Shown here: positions 1 to 7,686 of the stretch, piece by piece | How positions within the stretch are numbered: the stretch's first letter is position 1 | Layout: each line of letters begins with the position of its first letter | DNA from: a virus | Reading direction: 5' to 3' (one strand) | DNA length: 41,610 nt | Virus record (IMG/VR): IMGVR_UViG_3300036820_000037 | Location: 1-41,610 of that record | Notes under the pieces: generated by a model | What the model was told of the DNA's origin: nothing | The model's input: only the letters and a program-made list of their open reading frames with translations | The model's database searches: none | Position numbers and translations under genes: made by a program

Positions 1-1
1 T

Positions 2-241
2 CCCTGGCTCGGCACACTGCAAGTCATCTGCCGAACCTGCGAGACGGAGAACGTGTGGGATCGTCAGCGGGTCATCACGTTCCGCTTCGAATTTGCCGAA
101 GCCGGCACGTTGTCGGCGCCGAGCACGGCGGCCGATACCCAGGCGGCGACGAATAGCGCCGCCGATAGCGCTGAGGCTGGGATAACCAGCGACTATGTCA
201 ACAACGTGAACAGCATCCTGGCAGGGTTGGGATCAGCATGA
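2..241 (+). CDS. DNA-circularisation protein (Mu gpN-like), 3' end only, prophage A
   Basis: The reading frame is open from the window edge (frame starts at base 2) to TGA at 239-241, so only the last 79 or so residues are visible. They align nearly residue for residue with the end of the complete copy at 23894-24385: both share WLGTLQV, the DVWDRQRVITFR-type segment and the AADTQAATN segment, ending in GITSDYV. The family (DNA_circ_N, Mu gpN) is a baseplate/tail component of contractile phages. The stop overlaps the start of the gpP-like gene by four bases (ATGA), which indicates translational coupling. In prophage B a 282-aa gene separates the two; here it is missing, so this copy has either lost the gpN C-terminal part or never had it. 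Confidence 0.85.
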   Translation, partial: PWLGTLQVICRTCETENVWDRQRVITFRFEFAEAGTLSAPSTAADTQAATNSAADSAEAGITSDYVNNVNSILAGLGSA

Positions 242-1356
242 CCGCCAAGAATATCGCGCCCGATCAGGAAACTCTGACGATCTCCACTGGCGGCAAAACC
301 CTGTCGGGTTGGCTAGAAGTTAGCATCACGCGCGGCGTCGAAATCTGCCCGTCGTCCTTTTCCGTCAGCATGACCGAGCGCTTTCCCGGCCAAGCGGCAA
401 AGGCGGTTGTCGATCCGGGATCGCCCTGCACGATCGCGATATCGGGCACGACGATCTTGACCGGCTATGTCGACGCGTTCCTGCCCGGTTACGACGCGGA
501 CAGCCATACCGTCCACCTTTTGGGCCGCTCGAAGACGGAAGATATTGTCGATTGCTCGGTCGACGCGGACGCGGTTGGTTGGGAAATTTATGGCGGCAAC
601 GGCGCGGCGGTCAAGACGATCGCCAGCAAAATTTGTGCGCCCTTCGGCGTCAACGTCGTCATGCCCGACGGCGATTCCGCACTGCCCACCGGCGCCGCAT
701 TTTCCGTCTATCCCGGCTTTCGTTGCTTCCAGCTTATCGAAGAACTATGCCGCTCGGTCGGCATGCTGGCCTGGGACGATGCCAACGGCAATCTCGTGAT
801 CAGCAAGGCGGGAACTGCCGGCCGGGCCGCTTCATCCCTGGTCGAGGGACAGAACATTCTCGCGGCCGAAGCTATGTTCACCATGAACGAGCGCTTCAAT
901 ACCTACAAAGTCGTGAGCCAAGTTCCGAACGATATCACGGGACATATCAGCACCTATGCCTTTGCCAACCCGCAGGATAACGGCGTCCCGCGATACCGCT
1001 TGATGCTGATTCCGAGTGAGACGCCGCTGCAAAAACAATTTTTGCAGCGGCGCGCGAATTGGGAACGGTCTCGCCGCTACGGTCGCTCGCGCATGGCGCG
1101 GATCACGGTGCCGTCCTGGCGCGACAGCGCGGGGAACATCTGGCAACCGAACAGCGTGATCGGCGTCAACGCGCCGAACCTCAAAATCGTCGAGGATCGC
1201 GTCATTTCCGAAGTGACGTTTTATCGCGGCGAGCGCGGGACCTTAGCGACGCTGACGCTGATCGAAAAGCAGGGGCTTACGCCCGAGCCATTCTTCGCCA
1301 TCGGCGCGCTCGGCACGACGACCGGCAACAGTGTCGCGGGGACGATTTCAACATGA
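238..1356 (+). CDS. Baseplate hub protein, Mu gpP-like, prophage A
   Basis: This 372-aa protein belongs to the Mu gpP / T4 gp27-like hub family. These proteins form the central baseplate ring that carries the spike and connects to the tube. The N-terminal region (about residues 20-50, LSGWLEV then RGVEICPSSFSVSMTERFP) matches the prophage B copy at 28655-29713 (LSGWQEV, RGVTSCPSSFMVSLTERYP). Similarity continues through the HLLGRSKTEDIVDCS region and the C-terminal WQPNSV / KIVEDRVI segment. It overlaps the upstream gene by ATGA and the gp45-like gene by ATGA. The ATG at 238 is set by that coupling. An unusual perfect 14-bp inverted repeat lies inside the coding sequence at 1022-1052 and is absent from copy B. 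Confidence 0.88.
   Translation: MTAKNIAPDQETLTISTGGKTLSGWLEVSITRGVEICPSSFSVSMTERFPGQAAKAVVDPGSPCTIAISGTTILTGYVDAFLPGYDADSHTVHLLGRSKTEDIVDCSVDADAVGWEIYGGNGAAVKTIASKICAPFGVNVVMPDGDSALPTGAAFSVYPGFRCFQLIEELCRSVGMLAWDDANGNLVISKAGTAGRAASSLVEGQNILAAEAMFTMNERFNTYKVVSQVPNDITGHISTYAFANPQDNGVPRYRLMLIPSETPLQKQFLQRRANWERSRRYGRSRMARITVPSWRDSAGNIWQPNSVIGVNAPNLKIVEDRVISEVTFYRGERGTLATLTLIEKQGLTPEPFFAIGALGTTTGNSVAGTIST
1022..1052. repeat. Perfect 14-bp inverted repeat with 3-nt loop inside the gpP gene
   Basis: CGCCGCTGCAAAAA at 1022-1035 is followed by the loop CAA (1036-1038) and the exact reverse complement TTTTTGCAGCGGCG (1039-1052). As RNA it makes a hairpin with a GC-rich base and an AT-rich top. It encodes part of PLQKQFLQRR in the hub protein. 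The corresponding stretch of the second gpP copy in this window has a different sequence and no such hairpin. The role is unknown; an RNA regulatory hairpin or a protein-binding site are both possible. Confidence 0.9.
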
Positions 1357-1967
1357 GCGACGACGAAGACCAATCCTCGTACAGCGCCTCGTTCGACTAT
1401 AACGATCGTACCTTCGTAAAAATGCACCAGAGCCTTGGCCGAGTGACGCTGGCCGTCAGCGACGACTCCATGCCAATGCAGCGCCACCAAGTCACCGGCT
1501 ATGTCGGCGAGGTGCGGGATCACAAGCAGCGCATCGGCGAATTTGGTCTTACTTCCGTGCCGCTTTCGGGCGCCATCGCGGCGGTGAGTTATCAATTCGG
1601 CGATCGCGGTTGGGCAACGGTCGTGGGCGTCGAGGATCCGCGCTACCGGCCAGTCGGGCTCAATCCCGGCGAGGCCGCGATCTATGGCGTCGACGGCGCG
1701 GCCGGCAATGGCACCGGTGGCACGATGTGGAAGTGCCTCCAGGCGTTGCTCGGCAAGATCGCGAAGCTGCTTGGTGTCACCATCATCATCGGCGACGGCA
1801 CGACGCAGACGATCACCATCACCACCAACACGCTCAACATCGCGGCCCAGAATCTAAATTTCACCAGCGCATCGGGTGACATTACCGTGAACGGCGTCTC
1901 CCTGGTTCATCACGTTCATTCCAACTCGGGCGGTACGGGCGATGGCGGGCCGCCGGTGGCGAGCTGA
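1353..1967 (+). CDS. Tail spike / baseplate assembly protein, Mu gp45-like, prophage A
   Basis: This 204-aa protein has the gpV/gp45 spike architecture. An OB-fold-like N-terminal half (GYVGEVRDHKQRIGEFG, EDPRYRP) is followed by a central LLGKIAKLLG segment and a beta-helical C-terminal tip rich in ITIT repeats. The tip ends with the motif HHVHSNSGGTGDGGP; in this family the H-x-H of the tip coordinates a metal ion in the needle point. I chose ATG 1353 because it overlaps the hub stop (ATGA) and aligns with the start of the prophage B copy at 29710; the longer open frame upstream is only overlap with gpP. In B the next gene is gp46-like, but here a tape-measure gene follows after 9 bases. Confidence 0.88.
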   Translation: MSDDEDQSSYSASFDYNDRTFVKMHQSLGRVTLAVSDDSMPMQRHQVTGYVGEVRDHKQRIGEFGLTSVPLSGAIAAVSYQFGDRGWATVVGVEDPRYRPVGLNPGEAAIYGVDGAAGNGTGGTMWKCLQALLGKIAKLLGVTIIIGDGTTQTITITTNTLNIAAQNLNFTSASGDITVNGVSLVHHVHSNSGGTGDGGPPVAS

Positions 1968-1976
1968 GGATAGGGC

Positions 1977-4412
1977 ATGGCGGATTTCAACACAGCGTCC
2001 CGGTTCGCCGTTTCGATCACGGCCGCCGATGACACGGCCGACGGTTCAACGAAGGCCGAGCGGTCCCTCGCGGGTTCGCTGAGCCGATCGGGCAAACGCA
2101 CGTCCGATGCCGCCAAGAAGTCAAGCGAAGCGCTATCCCACGCGTTCGGGAGCAGCTTTTCCAAATCCGCCGCGGCGGCCCGGCTCGGTAGCTCCGAAAT
2201 GGCGAAAGCTTTTGACAAAGGCTTTGGCCGCTCCGTCGACCAGGCGAAGAAGAAAACCGACGCGGCCGACAAATCGATCCGCTCGCTCAAGGACCGGATT
2301 GCCGCGCGTTGGCATACCGGCGGGATGGGTAAGGCTTTCGACAGCGTTACAAATGTCCGCTCCGCGACCGGAGAATTTGCCAGCACGCTCGGCGGGGCCT
2401 TCGCGCCATCGGCCAGCCTGACGGCGCTGTTCTCCGGCGCCGGCGCGATGGACCTGATGTCGCATTTCGCCTTGCGCACCAATGATCTCTCGCGCACGTC
2501 GGCTCGCTACGGCGTCTCGCCCGAAATGTTGCAGACGTGGCAGGGCGCGGCCAAGCGGCAAGGCATCGATCCGAAAGCTGTTGACTCGTCGCTCGGTGCG
2601 GTCACCGGCCATCTATACGACTACCAGCACAATCGTCAGGAAGCGACGCAGATCTACAACATGGCGCTGGCCGTCCAGCAGCAGACGGGCGTCAACATGC
2701 TCGCGGCGCTGGGCAAGGACGCCAATACGTTCTTGCGGACCCTCAGCCGGGCCATGCCGAAGCTCAGCCCCGGCGCGCAACAGCATGTAGTCGAAACGTT
2801 CGGCGTCGGGGGCTTGTGGGACCTGCTCCGCAACCCGGCCAGGCTCGACCAGTTGCTCGACAGCATGAAGCGTCTCGGCGTGATGAGTAAGGATCAGGTC
2901 GACGCGGGCAACAGGCTGTATCAGTCGTTCCAGGACGCCGATACCGCGACGGGGCATTTTGCCGACACGATCGAAAGCAGTCTCTCGCCGACGCTGACGC
3001 CGCTGCTCGATAAATACACGTCATGGATTAGCGAGCTTTCCAAAAGCAAGTCCGCGGTCGATGACACCAGTGCCGCCGTAATGGGGCTTACCGGGCTATT
3101 TGGCCTGACGCTGGTCAAGGCTCTCGGCAAGGCGGGGAAGGCGCTTCTAGAGTTCAACGGCATTTGGCTCAAAGGCGAGACCTTAAAAAAGATTAGCGGC
3201 TTGTCTGCTGGCGCCAAGCCCGGCGAAGCGTCCGTTGGACGTGTTGGGCCGTTGACACCAACGGGCGCCGGCATGGTGGGAACCGGCCTTGCCTTCAGCG
3301 TCATCCAAGGGGAGCAGCAACAATTTGAGGATGCTCTCGCGGCAGCGAAAAAAAAGTACGGCGGCGATACGGCTGGTCTTCGGCACTGGTTCCAAGATTA
3401 CAAGAAGGCGCATCCCTTCACCGAGCCGTATGTCCGGGGCGAAAGTATCTTTCATTCGCCGACGCGCGAATTGTTGGAAGGGAGCAGTCTCGCGCCGCCT
3501 TCCGCTTTTGAACTGGCAACACCGAAGGTCTCGCCCCAAAGCTTTACGCCGAGACCGCAAAACTATGTCTCGCCGCGGGGCGGTGCCTTTGCTCAATCCG
3601 GCGCCTGGCAGCTCACGTCGAGCAATGCCTTCGCCCGCCGTATGCACAGCGCGGCGGAAGTAGCGGAATATTTCGAGGCGCGGGGTTGGACGGCTCCGCA
3701 GGCGCGCGGTATCGCGGCGGGCGCCTACGCCGAAAGCCGTCTCGATCCGAACGCGATCAATCCGAAATCGGGTGCCTATGGCATCGGCCAGTGGTTGGGC
3801 GCGCGGAAGGAAGAATTGTTCCGGGCGTTTGGCCCAAGGCCGACGCAGGCTCAGCAGCTCGCGTTCATGAACTATGAGTTGCGCGGCGGCGATCGCGGCG
3901 GTGCGGCGGTGCAGAATGCCCAAACCGATACCGACGCGCTTGATGCCTATATTCGGCGCTTCGAACGGCCCGCGGCAGGCAGCGAGACGACACGCGACTT
4001 GCGCCGTGGAAATGAAGCGTTAGCCGAGTTGCGCGGCAATGATTACGAGACGGCGGACGCTGGCGATGAGCGGCGGCGTCGATCGCGGGGCGAAGATGCG
4101 GATGAGCAGCCGCCCCGCCGCCCCTATGACGACGCTGACGCTGAGCAGCCGCCCCGCCGCCGCCCATCGGCCGATCTTGTCCCGGTGGCGGATAACATCG
4201 TCAGCCTGAGCGATCTTCAACCGATCAATCTGCGTGACCTGATCGACTACGAGCCGATGGAGCACCCCGGCGCGCGCCGCGAGGACAACCGCCAGGAAAT
4301 CGTCATCGTGGTGAAGGGCGACGGCGTCAACATCAAGCGCGCCGATATTCTCTCAAAGAAAGGCCCGGCGGCCGTCAGGCTCCGGGTCGAGAAAACTTTC
4401 AAGTCAACCTGA
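1977..4412 (+). CDS. Tape-measure protein with C-terminal tail-lysozyme domain, prophage A
   Basis: This 811-aa protein is homologous at its N terminus to the tape measure at 21575-23884: both begin MADF, carry SRFAV, share RHWHTGGMGKAFDS-like text (SRWHTGGMGKAFDS in B, ARWHTGGMGKAFDS here) and an ELSRT/DLSRT-SARY segment. The middle has hydrophobic stretches (about residues 365-390) as expected for a tape measure that reaches the cell membrane. Residues about 555-665 form a lysozyme-like domain (HSAAEVAEYFEARGW, AGAYAESRLDPNA, AYGIGQW), with the Glu of YAES the likely catalytic acid; this resembles the phage-tail-lysozyme family. Residues 670-730 are low-complexity, rich in R, D, E and P. 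The short C-terminal tail (KGDGVNIKRADILSKKGPA) again resembles the B protein. The start has a GGATAGGG ribosome-binding site. Tape measures normally precede gpN, so its position after the spike gene is unusual. Confidence 0.82.
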   Translation: MADFNTASRFAVSITAADDTADGSTKAERSLAGSLSRSGKRTSDAAKKSSEALSHAFGSSFSKSAAAARLGSSEMAKAFDKGFGRSVDQAKKKTDAADKSIRSLKDRIAARWHTGGMGKAFDSVTNVRSATGEFASTLGGAFAPSASLTALFSGAGAMDLMSHFALRTNDLSRTSARYGVSPEMLQTWQGAAKRQGIDPKAVDSSLGAVTGHLYDYQHNRQEATQIYNMALAVQQQTGVNMLAALGKDANTFLRTLSRAMPKLSPGAQQHVVETFGVGGLWDLLRNPARLDQLLDSMKRLGVMSKDQVDAGNRLYQSFQDADTATGHFADTIESSLSPTLTPLLDKYTSWISELSKSKSAVDDTSAAVMGLTGLFGLTLVKALGKAGKALLEFNGIWLKGETLKKISGLSAGAKPGEASVGRVGPLTPTGAGMVGTGLAFSVIQGEQQQFEDALAAAKKKYGGDTAGLRHWFQDYKKAHPFTEPYVRGESIFHSPTRELLEGSSLAPPSAFELATPKVSPQSFTPRPQNYVSPRGGAFAQSGAWQLTSSNAFARRMHSAAEVAEYFEARGWTAPQARGIAAGAYAESRLDPNAINPKSGAYGIGQWLGARKEELFRAFGPRPTQAQQLAFMNYELRGGDRGGAAVQNAQTDTDALDAYIRRFERPAAGSETTRDLRRGNEALAELRGNDYETADAGDERRRRSRGEDADEQPPRRPYDDADAEQPPRRRPSADLVPVADNIVSLSDLQPINLRDLIDYEPMEHPGARREDNRQEIVIVVKGDGVNIKRADILSKKGPAAVRLRVEKTFKST

Positions 4413-4434
4413 TAGGTCCTAGGGAACTCGAAAA

Positions 4435-4644
4435 ATGGAAAGCGGCGTGTGTAAATTTTTCAACACCGAAAAAGGCTTCGGCTTCATCGCGCCCGATCTC
4501 GGCGGCAAGGATGTTTTTGTGCATGTTTATGAATTGCAGGATGATCTTGGCGCGCTGAGTCCCGGCGATCGAGTCGAGTACGATATCGGCCACGATGAAC
4601 GGAGCGGGAAGATGAAGGCCGTCAAGGTTCGCTTGCTCGCGTAG
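4435..4644 (+). CDS. Cold-shock-domain protein (CspA family)
   Basis: This 69-aa single cold-shock domain shows both RNA-binding motifs: KGFGFI (RNP1) near residue 13 and DVFVH (RNP2) near residue 27. The N-terminal F-N-x-E-K pattern corresponds to the usual W/F-x-N-x-x-K-G-F-G-F. Proteins of this family bind single-stranded RNA or DNA and act as RNA chaperones. It lies 22 bases after the tape measure and just before a minor tail gene, in the same orientation, so it is co-transcribed with tail genes. That is an odd place for a csp gene; it may be a phage cargo gene that supports late-gene translation. Confidence 0.88.
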   Translation: MESGVCKFFNTEKGFGFIAPDLGGKDVFVHVYELQDDLGALSPGDRVEYDIGHDERSGKMKAVKVRLLA

Positions 4645-4657
4645 CTTGGCCCCGCCG

Positions 4658-5326
4658 ATGCTTAAGATCGATATCCGGCCTGGCCTCAAAGCGTTCCGGC
4701 GCGACTTCGACAACTTCGCCAAGAAGCAGCTTCCGTTCGCGACGGCGCGCGCGCTAACCGAGACGGCCCGGAAAGCCGCGGCGGCCGAGACGCGCGACAT
4801 GAGCCAAATGCTCGACCGACCGACACCGTTCACGATGCGCGGCCCGGCGGTGATGCCCGCGACCAAGAGCAATTTGACCGCCGTGCTCGACATGCGCCCG
4901 ATCCAGGCCGCCTATCTGGCGCCGGAAGAATTTGGCGAGCCGCAGAAGGTTTCCAAGACGGCCGTCTTGGTGCCGATCGACGCGGCGCTCAACAGCTATG
5001 GCAATTTGCCGCCCGGCGCGCTGAAACGCTACAAAGGCCGCAAGGATGTTTTTGTCGGCCGGCTGACGATGAAGTCTGGGCATGTCATCGGCGGCGTGTG
5101 GCAGCGTATCGGTCCGCACTCGGCGCCCGCGCGTGTCGGCCGCTATAAGGGCAAGCCCGCTCAGCCGGCCATTCCAGGTCATCTGAAATTGCTTATTACA
5201 TTCGAGTTGCCCGTCATCCCGAAGGTGCGCCTGGGCCTTCACGATACGGCGCTGGCGACGATTCAGCGGGAGATCGGGCCGGAGCTGACGCGGCAACTCG
5301 CCAATGCGATGCGGACAGCAAAATGA
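4658..5326 (+). CDS. Minor tail / tail-completion protein, gpZ-like
   Basis: This is a 222-aa protein if ATG 4658 is used. TTG 4646 would add four residues, and no convincing ribosome-binding site separates the choices. The sequence starts MLKIDIRPGLKAFRRDF and contains QLPFATARALTETA, the signature opening of lambda gpZ-type minor tail proteins ('facilitates phage DNA penetration' family). A basic C-terminal half with VIGGVWQRIG follows. In related phages this gene acts at the head-tail junction, so its position after a tape measure is out of order. It overlaps the next gene (ATGA at 5323). The assignment rests on family resemblance only. Confidence 0.6.
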   Translation: MLKIDIRPGLKAFRRDFDNFAKKQLPFATARALTETARKAAAAETRDMSQMLDRPTPFTMRGPAVMPATKSNLTAVLDMRPIQAAYLAPEEFGEPQKVSKTAVLVPIDAALNSYGNLPPGALKRYKGRKDVFVGRLTMKSGHVIGGVWQRIGPHSAPARVGRYKGKPAQPAIPGHLKLLITFELPVIPKVRLGLHDTALATIQREIGPELTRQLANAMRTAK

Positions 5327-5673
5327 TCGCCCGACTGGAATTGCCCAACCGCCGCCCGCACCTCGTGGAAGAATTTGAATGGAATGGCCGGCGCTGGCAA
5401 CTCGGGCTCGGTCTCGACGATGCCGGCGCGGTGCGGGAGATATTTCTTGAAGGCCCGAAGGCCGGAACTGATCTTCAGGCGCTCGCTGTTGATGCCGGGA
5501 TCGTGCTGTCCCGGCTGTTGCAGCGCGGCGATACTGTCGCCGAGATCGCGCGGAGCCTGAACGGGCTGGGCCTGACGGGCGACGCGGCGCCGACTTTGAT
5601 CCATGCCGCCGTCGCGCATGCGGCGCGGGCAGAACGGGACATGACGCCCGAATCCCCGCCGCCAGCGGCATGA
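5323..5673 (+). CDS. Small TSCPD-like (ribonucleotide-reductase accessory-domain-like) protein
   Basis: This 116-aa protein begins LPNRRPHLVEEFEW, with a core pattern EIFLEGPKAGTDLQAL then DAGIVLSRLLQRGDTV and IARSLNGLGLTGD. That pattern (G-x-K-x-G-T/S-D-L-Q ... LLQ-x-G-x ... I ... L) is the TSCPD domain seen at the C terminus of class II ribonucleotide reductases and as small stand-alone proteins in alphaproteobacterial prophages. The Cys-Pro-Asp motif that names the domain is not obvious here. It is translationally coupled to the gpZ-like gene. Its role in the phage is unknown. Confidence 0.55.
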   Translation: MIARLELPNRRPHLVEEFEWNGRRWQLGLGLDDAGAVREIFLEGPKAGTDLQALAVDAGIVLSRLLQRGDTVAEIARSLNGLGLTGDAAPTLIHAAVAHAARAERDMTPESPPPAA

Positions 5674-5689
5674 CGGCGTGAAGTCCTCT

Positions 5690-5896
5690 TTAGTTCACCC
5701 GCTCGCCCTCTTTCGGGCCGTGCCGCTGCAATTCTTCCACGGCCCGCAAGATCATCTGCCAGGCGGTTTGCTTCTCGATATCGCCTTGCTGCGCCGCTTC
5801 TTTAACCGTCTTCTCCGCGACGCCTGCCGCTTCGGCGCCATGGCGATCTATCAGCATCTTGGCGGCGCGGAAGGCGTCAATTTCGAGCAGGGGCAT
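5690..5896 (-). CDS. Small hypothetical protein, DUF6961-like
   Basis: The reverse-strand protein has about 68 residues from MPLLEIDAFRAAKML; an upstream start at 5941 would add 15 residues that look unrelated. The pattern AAKMLIDRHGAEAAGVAEKTV, then GDIEKQTAWQMILRAVEEL, resembles a small family common in alphaproteobacterial genomes and prophages that is predicted all-helical. No function is known to me. It is downstream of, and in the same orientation as, the zinc-ribbon membrane protein, and convergent with the tail operon that ends at 5673. Confidence 0.55.
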   Translation of the reverse strand: MPLLEIDAFRAAKMLIDRHGAEAAGVAEKTVKEAAQQGDIEKQTAWQMILRAVEELQRHGPKEGERVN

Positions 5897-5904
5897 AAGG
5901 TGGT

Positions 5905-6342
5905 CTATTCGTTGGCAGGCGCAAATTCCGTATAGACCCACCAGTTATCGTCCCGCTGCTCGTAACGGAAAAGGATATGTCGTTCCTGTGCATTATTGAG
6001 CACCGCATCGGCCTCACAGCGGACCAACTTATCTTCCGACGAAATGGTGTGAATGTTTCTAAGTTCGAGAACGGCGATACCTCCAACCTTGCCAATCGGC
6101 GCTTCAGCAATCGCTTTCGGAACATCATGCGGGCCGTCAGAGCAAGCGTGCCCCGACCCTTCGCCTCCGCTGTATTCTGAATATAAAAGAGCGCCAACGA
6201 CCAGGATGGCAAAACCGATGGTGGCATATTTGGGCCAGTCAATCGGCTTCAGACGATGGCCACAATGCGGACAGTTTTTAGCGTCGCGGGATACCATGCC
6301 AGCGCAAGCCGGGCATGCTGTCGTCCTTGGGGTTTCTGACAT
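5905..6342 (-). CDS. Zinc-ribbon single-pass membrane protein (probable lysogeny cargo gene)
   Basis: The protein has 145 residues from ATG 6342, preceded by GGGGGAAGAA; a longer frame from 6408 lacks a good site. Residues 1-35 hold a zinc ribbon with two pairs, CPAC and CPHC. A transmembrane segment follows at about 38-58 (YATIGFAILVVGALLY). The external or periplasmic C-terminal domain ends NWWVYTEFAP. Reverse orientation within a phage late region and a visibly more A/T-rich sequence than its neighbours are typical of 'moron' genes expressed in lysogens. Superinfection exclusion or stress sensing are possible roles, but nothing in the sequence proves either. Confidence 0.7.
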   Translation of the reverse strand: MSETPRTTACPACAGMVSRDAKNCPHCGHRLKPIDWPKYATIGFAILVVGALLYSEYSGGEGSGHACSDGPHDVPKAIAEAPIGKVGGIAVLELRNIHTISSEDKLVRCEADAVLNNAQERHILFRYEQRDDNWWVYTEFAPANE

Positions 6343-6505
6343 TTCTTCCCCCGCACACTCATAGATTTGGAAGCGGCAATCTTGGCATAGCGGGTTCCCC
6401 TGGTCCATGGCGCCAGAGGCTTCCTAAAAAACGAGGGGAATTTTGCCTGTGGATAACGCGAACCGCGCCGTTGAAATACAACGGCGGTGCGCGCACGGTG
6501 TCCGT

Positions 6506-6761
6506 GGGTGTGATAACCCGGACCAGTGAGGCTAGGAACCGTTTGCCGCGGTTTCTGCCTGAAGCGCGCCACGCTTGTCAGAGTGGCCCGCAGACGACGG
6601 CTTGGCGGCCGTCCGTCAACCGACATTCTATGTCGGGAGGCGGGCGCGATACAATAGCCTCGCGGCGAAAACGTCCGACCTGTCTCACTGGCAGGTTATC
6701 ACCCTCCCGGCACCAGGAACGGTTTTCCTGGGAACGGCTGTGATAGGCCAAAACCAGTGAG
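6506..6761 (+). promoter_or_regulatory. Highly structured gene-free region upstream of the accessory operon (possible structured RNA)
   Basis: The stretch between the reverse-strand gene starting at 6342 and the operon starting at 6757 has no convincing gene but dense symmetry. TGATAACC (about 6511) and CCAGTGAG (6523-6530) on the left have exact reverse complements CTCACTGG (6684-6691) and GGTTATCA (6694-6701) on the right, so they can close a stem around about 150 nt. Inside are local hairpins: CCGACAT-TCT-ATGTCGG near 6620 and GACGGC/GCCGTC just before it. CCAGGAA/TTCCTGG lies near 6715. A third, direct copy of the left arm (TGTGATA...ACCAGTGAG) ends at 6761, overlapping the start of the next gene. 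This could be a leader RNA or a set of protein-binding sites. Confidence 0.45.
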
Positions 6762-7686
6762 CAAAACCCCAATGACCATCACCGAAGGCACCATCGCCGG
6801 CCGCGCGCCGCGCGCCGCCCGATTCGCTACCATCAAAGCCATGCTCAAACGCCAGACGCGCGATCTCTCCCGCGCGCACCGACGCGATGCCGCGACAGAA
6901 CTGCCGACGCTGCACCGCGACGCGCCCCGCGGCGCCCTACAGGCGGGGATCGAGCCGCTGCGGCTGTTGCAGGCCGTTCTCGACCATGCCGATATCATCG
7001 CGCTCGACGTGCCGGAGCGCGGCCGCGTCCGCCAGGCTCACATGCTGGTGACCCTGCCGACGTGGTTGCTCGATCGCGCCACGGTGATCGCCGCCTATGA
7101 CACCGACGATGAGGACACCGATGGCGGGGAGAAGCACCAGGATCTCGAACCCAATCTCGCGGGGTATGAGACCGCCCGTGGCTCCGGCGACCTGGAACTC
7201 GACGAAGCTGATTCGGAGCCGAGCCTCGGTAGTTGCGATGGCAAGATGAACCAAGAGCACTGGGCGGATGGCGATCGTCTCGACCGAGAGCGTGGAGAGA
7301 AGGCGGGTGACTGTGACGATGATGAAGACAGCCATGATCGCGAGTCGGATACGTCCGATTATGAGCCGGAACACGAGGAGCCGAATCTTTCACCGTGCGG
7401 CTTCGGTGTCGGTTCGACACAGAACTGGGGCGTCATTGATGGTGAATGCGGCGGCTATGGCCGTGACAAGCGCGACGATGCAATTCGGTCGCGACTTAAG
7501 GCTCATGCCAGCATGCCGGTCCCGATTGCGGGTCCACCCCCGGCCCGCAATGTCGATGTCGTGCCCGAGATATTTTTACCGACCGGCAACCGTCCGGGCG
7601 GGCTGATCGAAATGAAGAACCAAACCACCGGCGAGACGGGCGTTTGGCGTTTGATCCACGAAGCCGGAAAGGCGGTGCAATCATGA
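6757..7686 (+). CDS. Acidic, low-complexity accessory protein with EPSLG/EPNL-type repeats
   Basis: This 309-aa protein starts at GTG 6757; ATG 6772, five codons on, is an alternative. The N-terminal third is helical and basic-acidic. The middle (about residues 115-230) is dominated by D and E, with recurring short motifs DLEPNL, SEPSLGS, DREGE-like text and EEPNLSP. The C-terminal end (GLIEMKNQTTGETGVWRL) is ordered-looking. Such proteins are common hypothetical proteins in alphaproteobacterial islands and prophages, and I know no assigned function. The gene leads an operon with ATGA overlaps to the Tat-signal protein and on to the S24-like protein, so the three are probably made together. 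Confidence 0.65.
   Translation: MSKTPMTITEGTIAGRAPRAARFATIKAMLKRQTRDLSRAHRRDAATELPTLHRDAPRGALQAGIEPLRLLQAVLDHADIIALDVPERGRVRQAHMLVTLPTWLLDRATVIAAYDTDDEDTDGGEKHQDLEPNLAGYETARGSGDLELDEADSEPSLGSCDGKMNQEHWADGDRLDRERGEKAGDCDDDEDSHDRESDTSDYEPEHEEPNLSPCGFGVGSTQNWGVIDGECGGYGRDKRDDAIRSRLKAHASMPVPIAGPPPARNVDVVPEIFLPTGNRPGGLIEMKNQTTGETGVWRLIHEAGKAVQS

Noticed and set aside
1059-1352. N-terminal extension of the spike gene in the same frame
   Set aside because: It overlaps the hub gene in another frame; the ATGA-coupled start at 1353 aligns with the second spike copy.
3183-3923. 246-codon reverse-strand open frame within the tape-measure gene
   Set aside because: It is an arginine-rich antisense frame typical of high-GC genes, with no start signal and no domain-like text. 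Other antisense frames were discarded on the same grounds.
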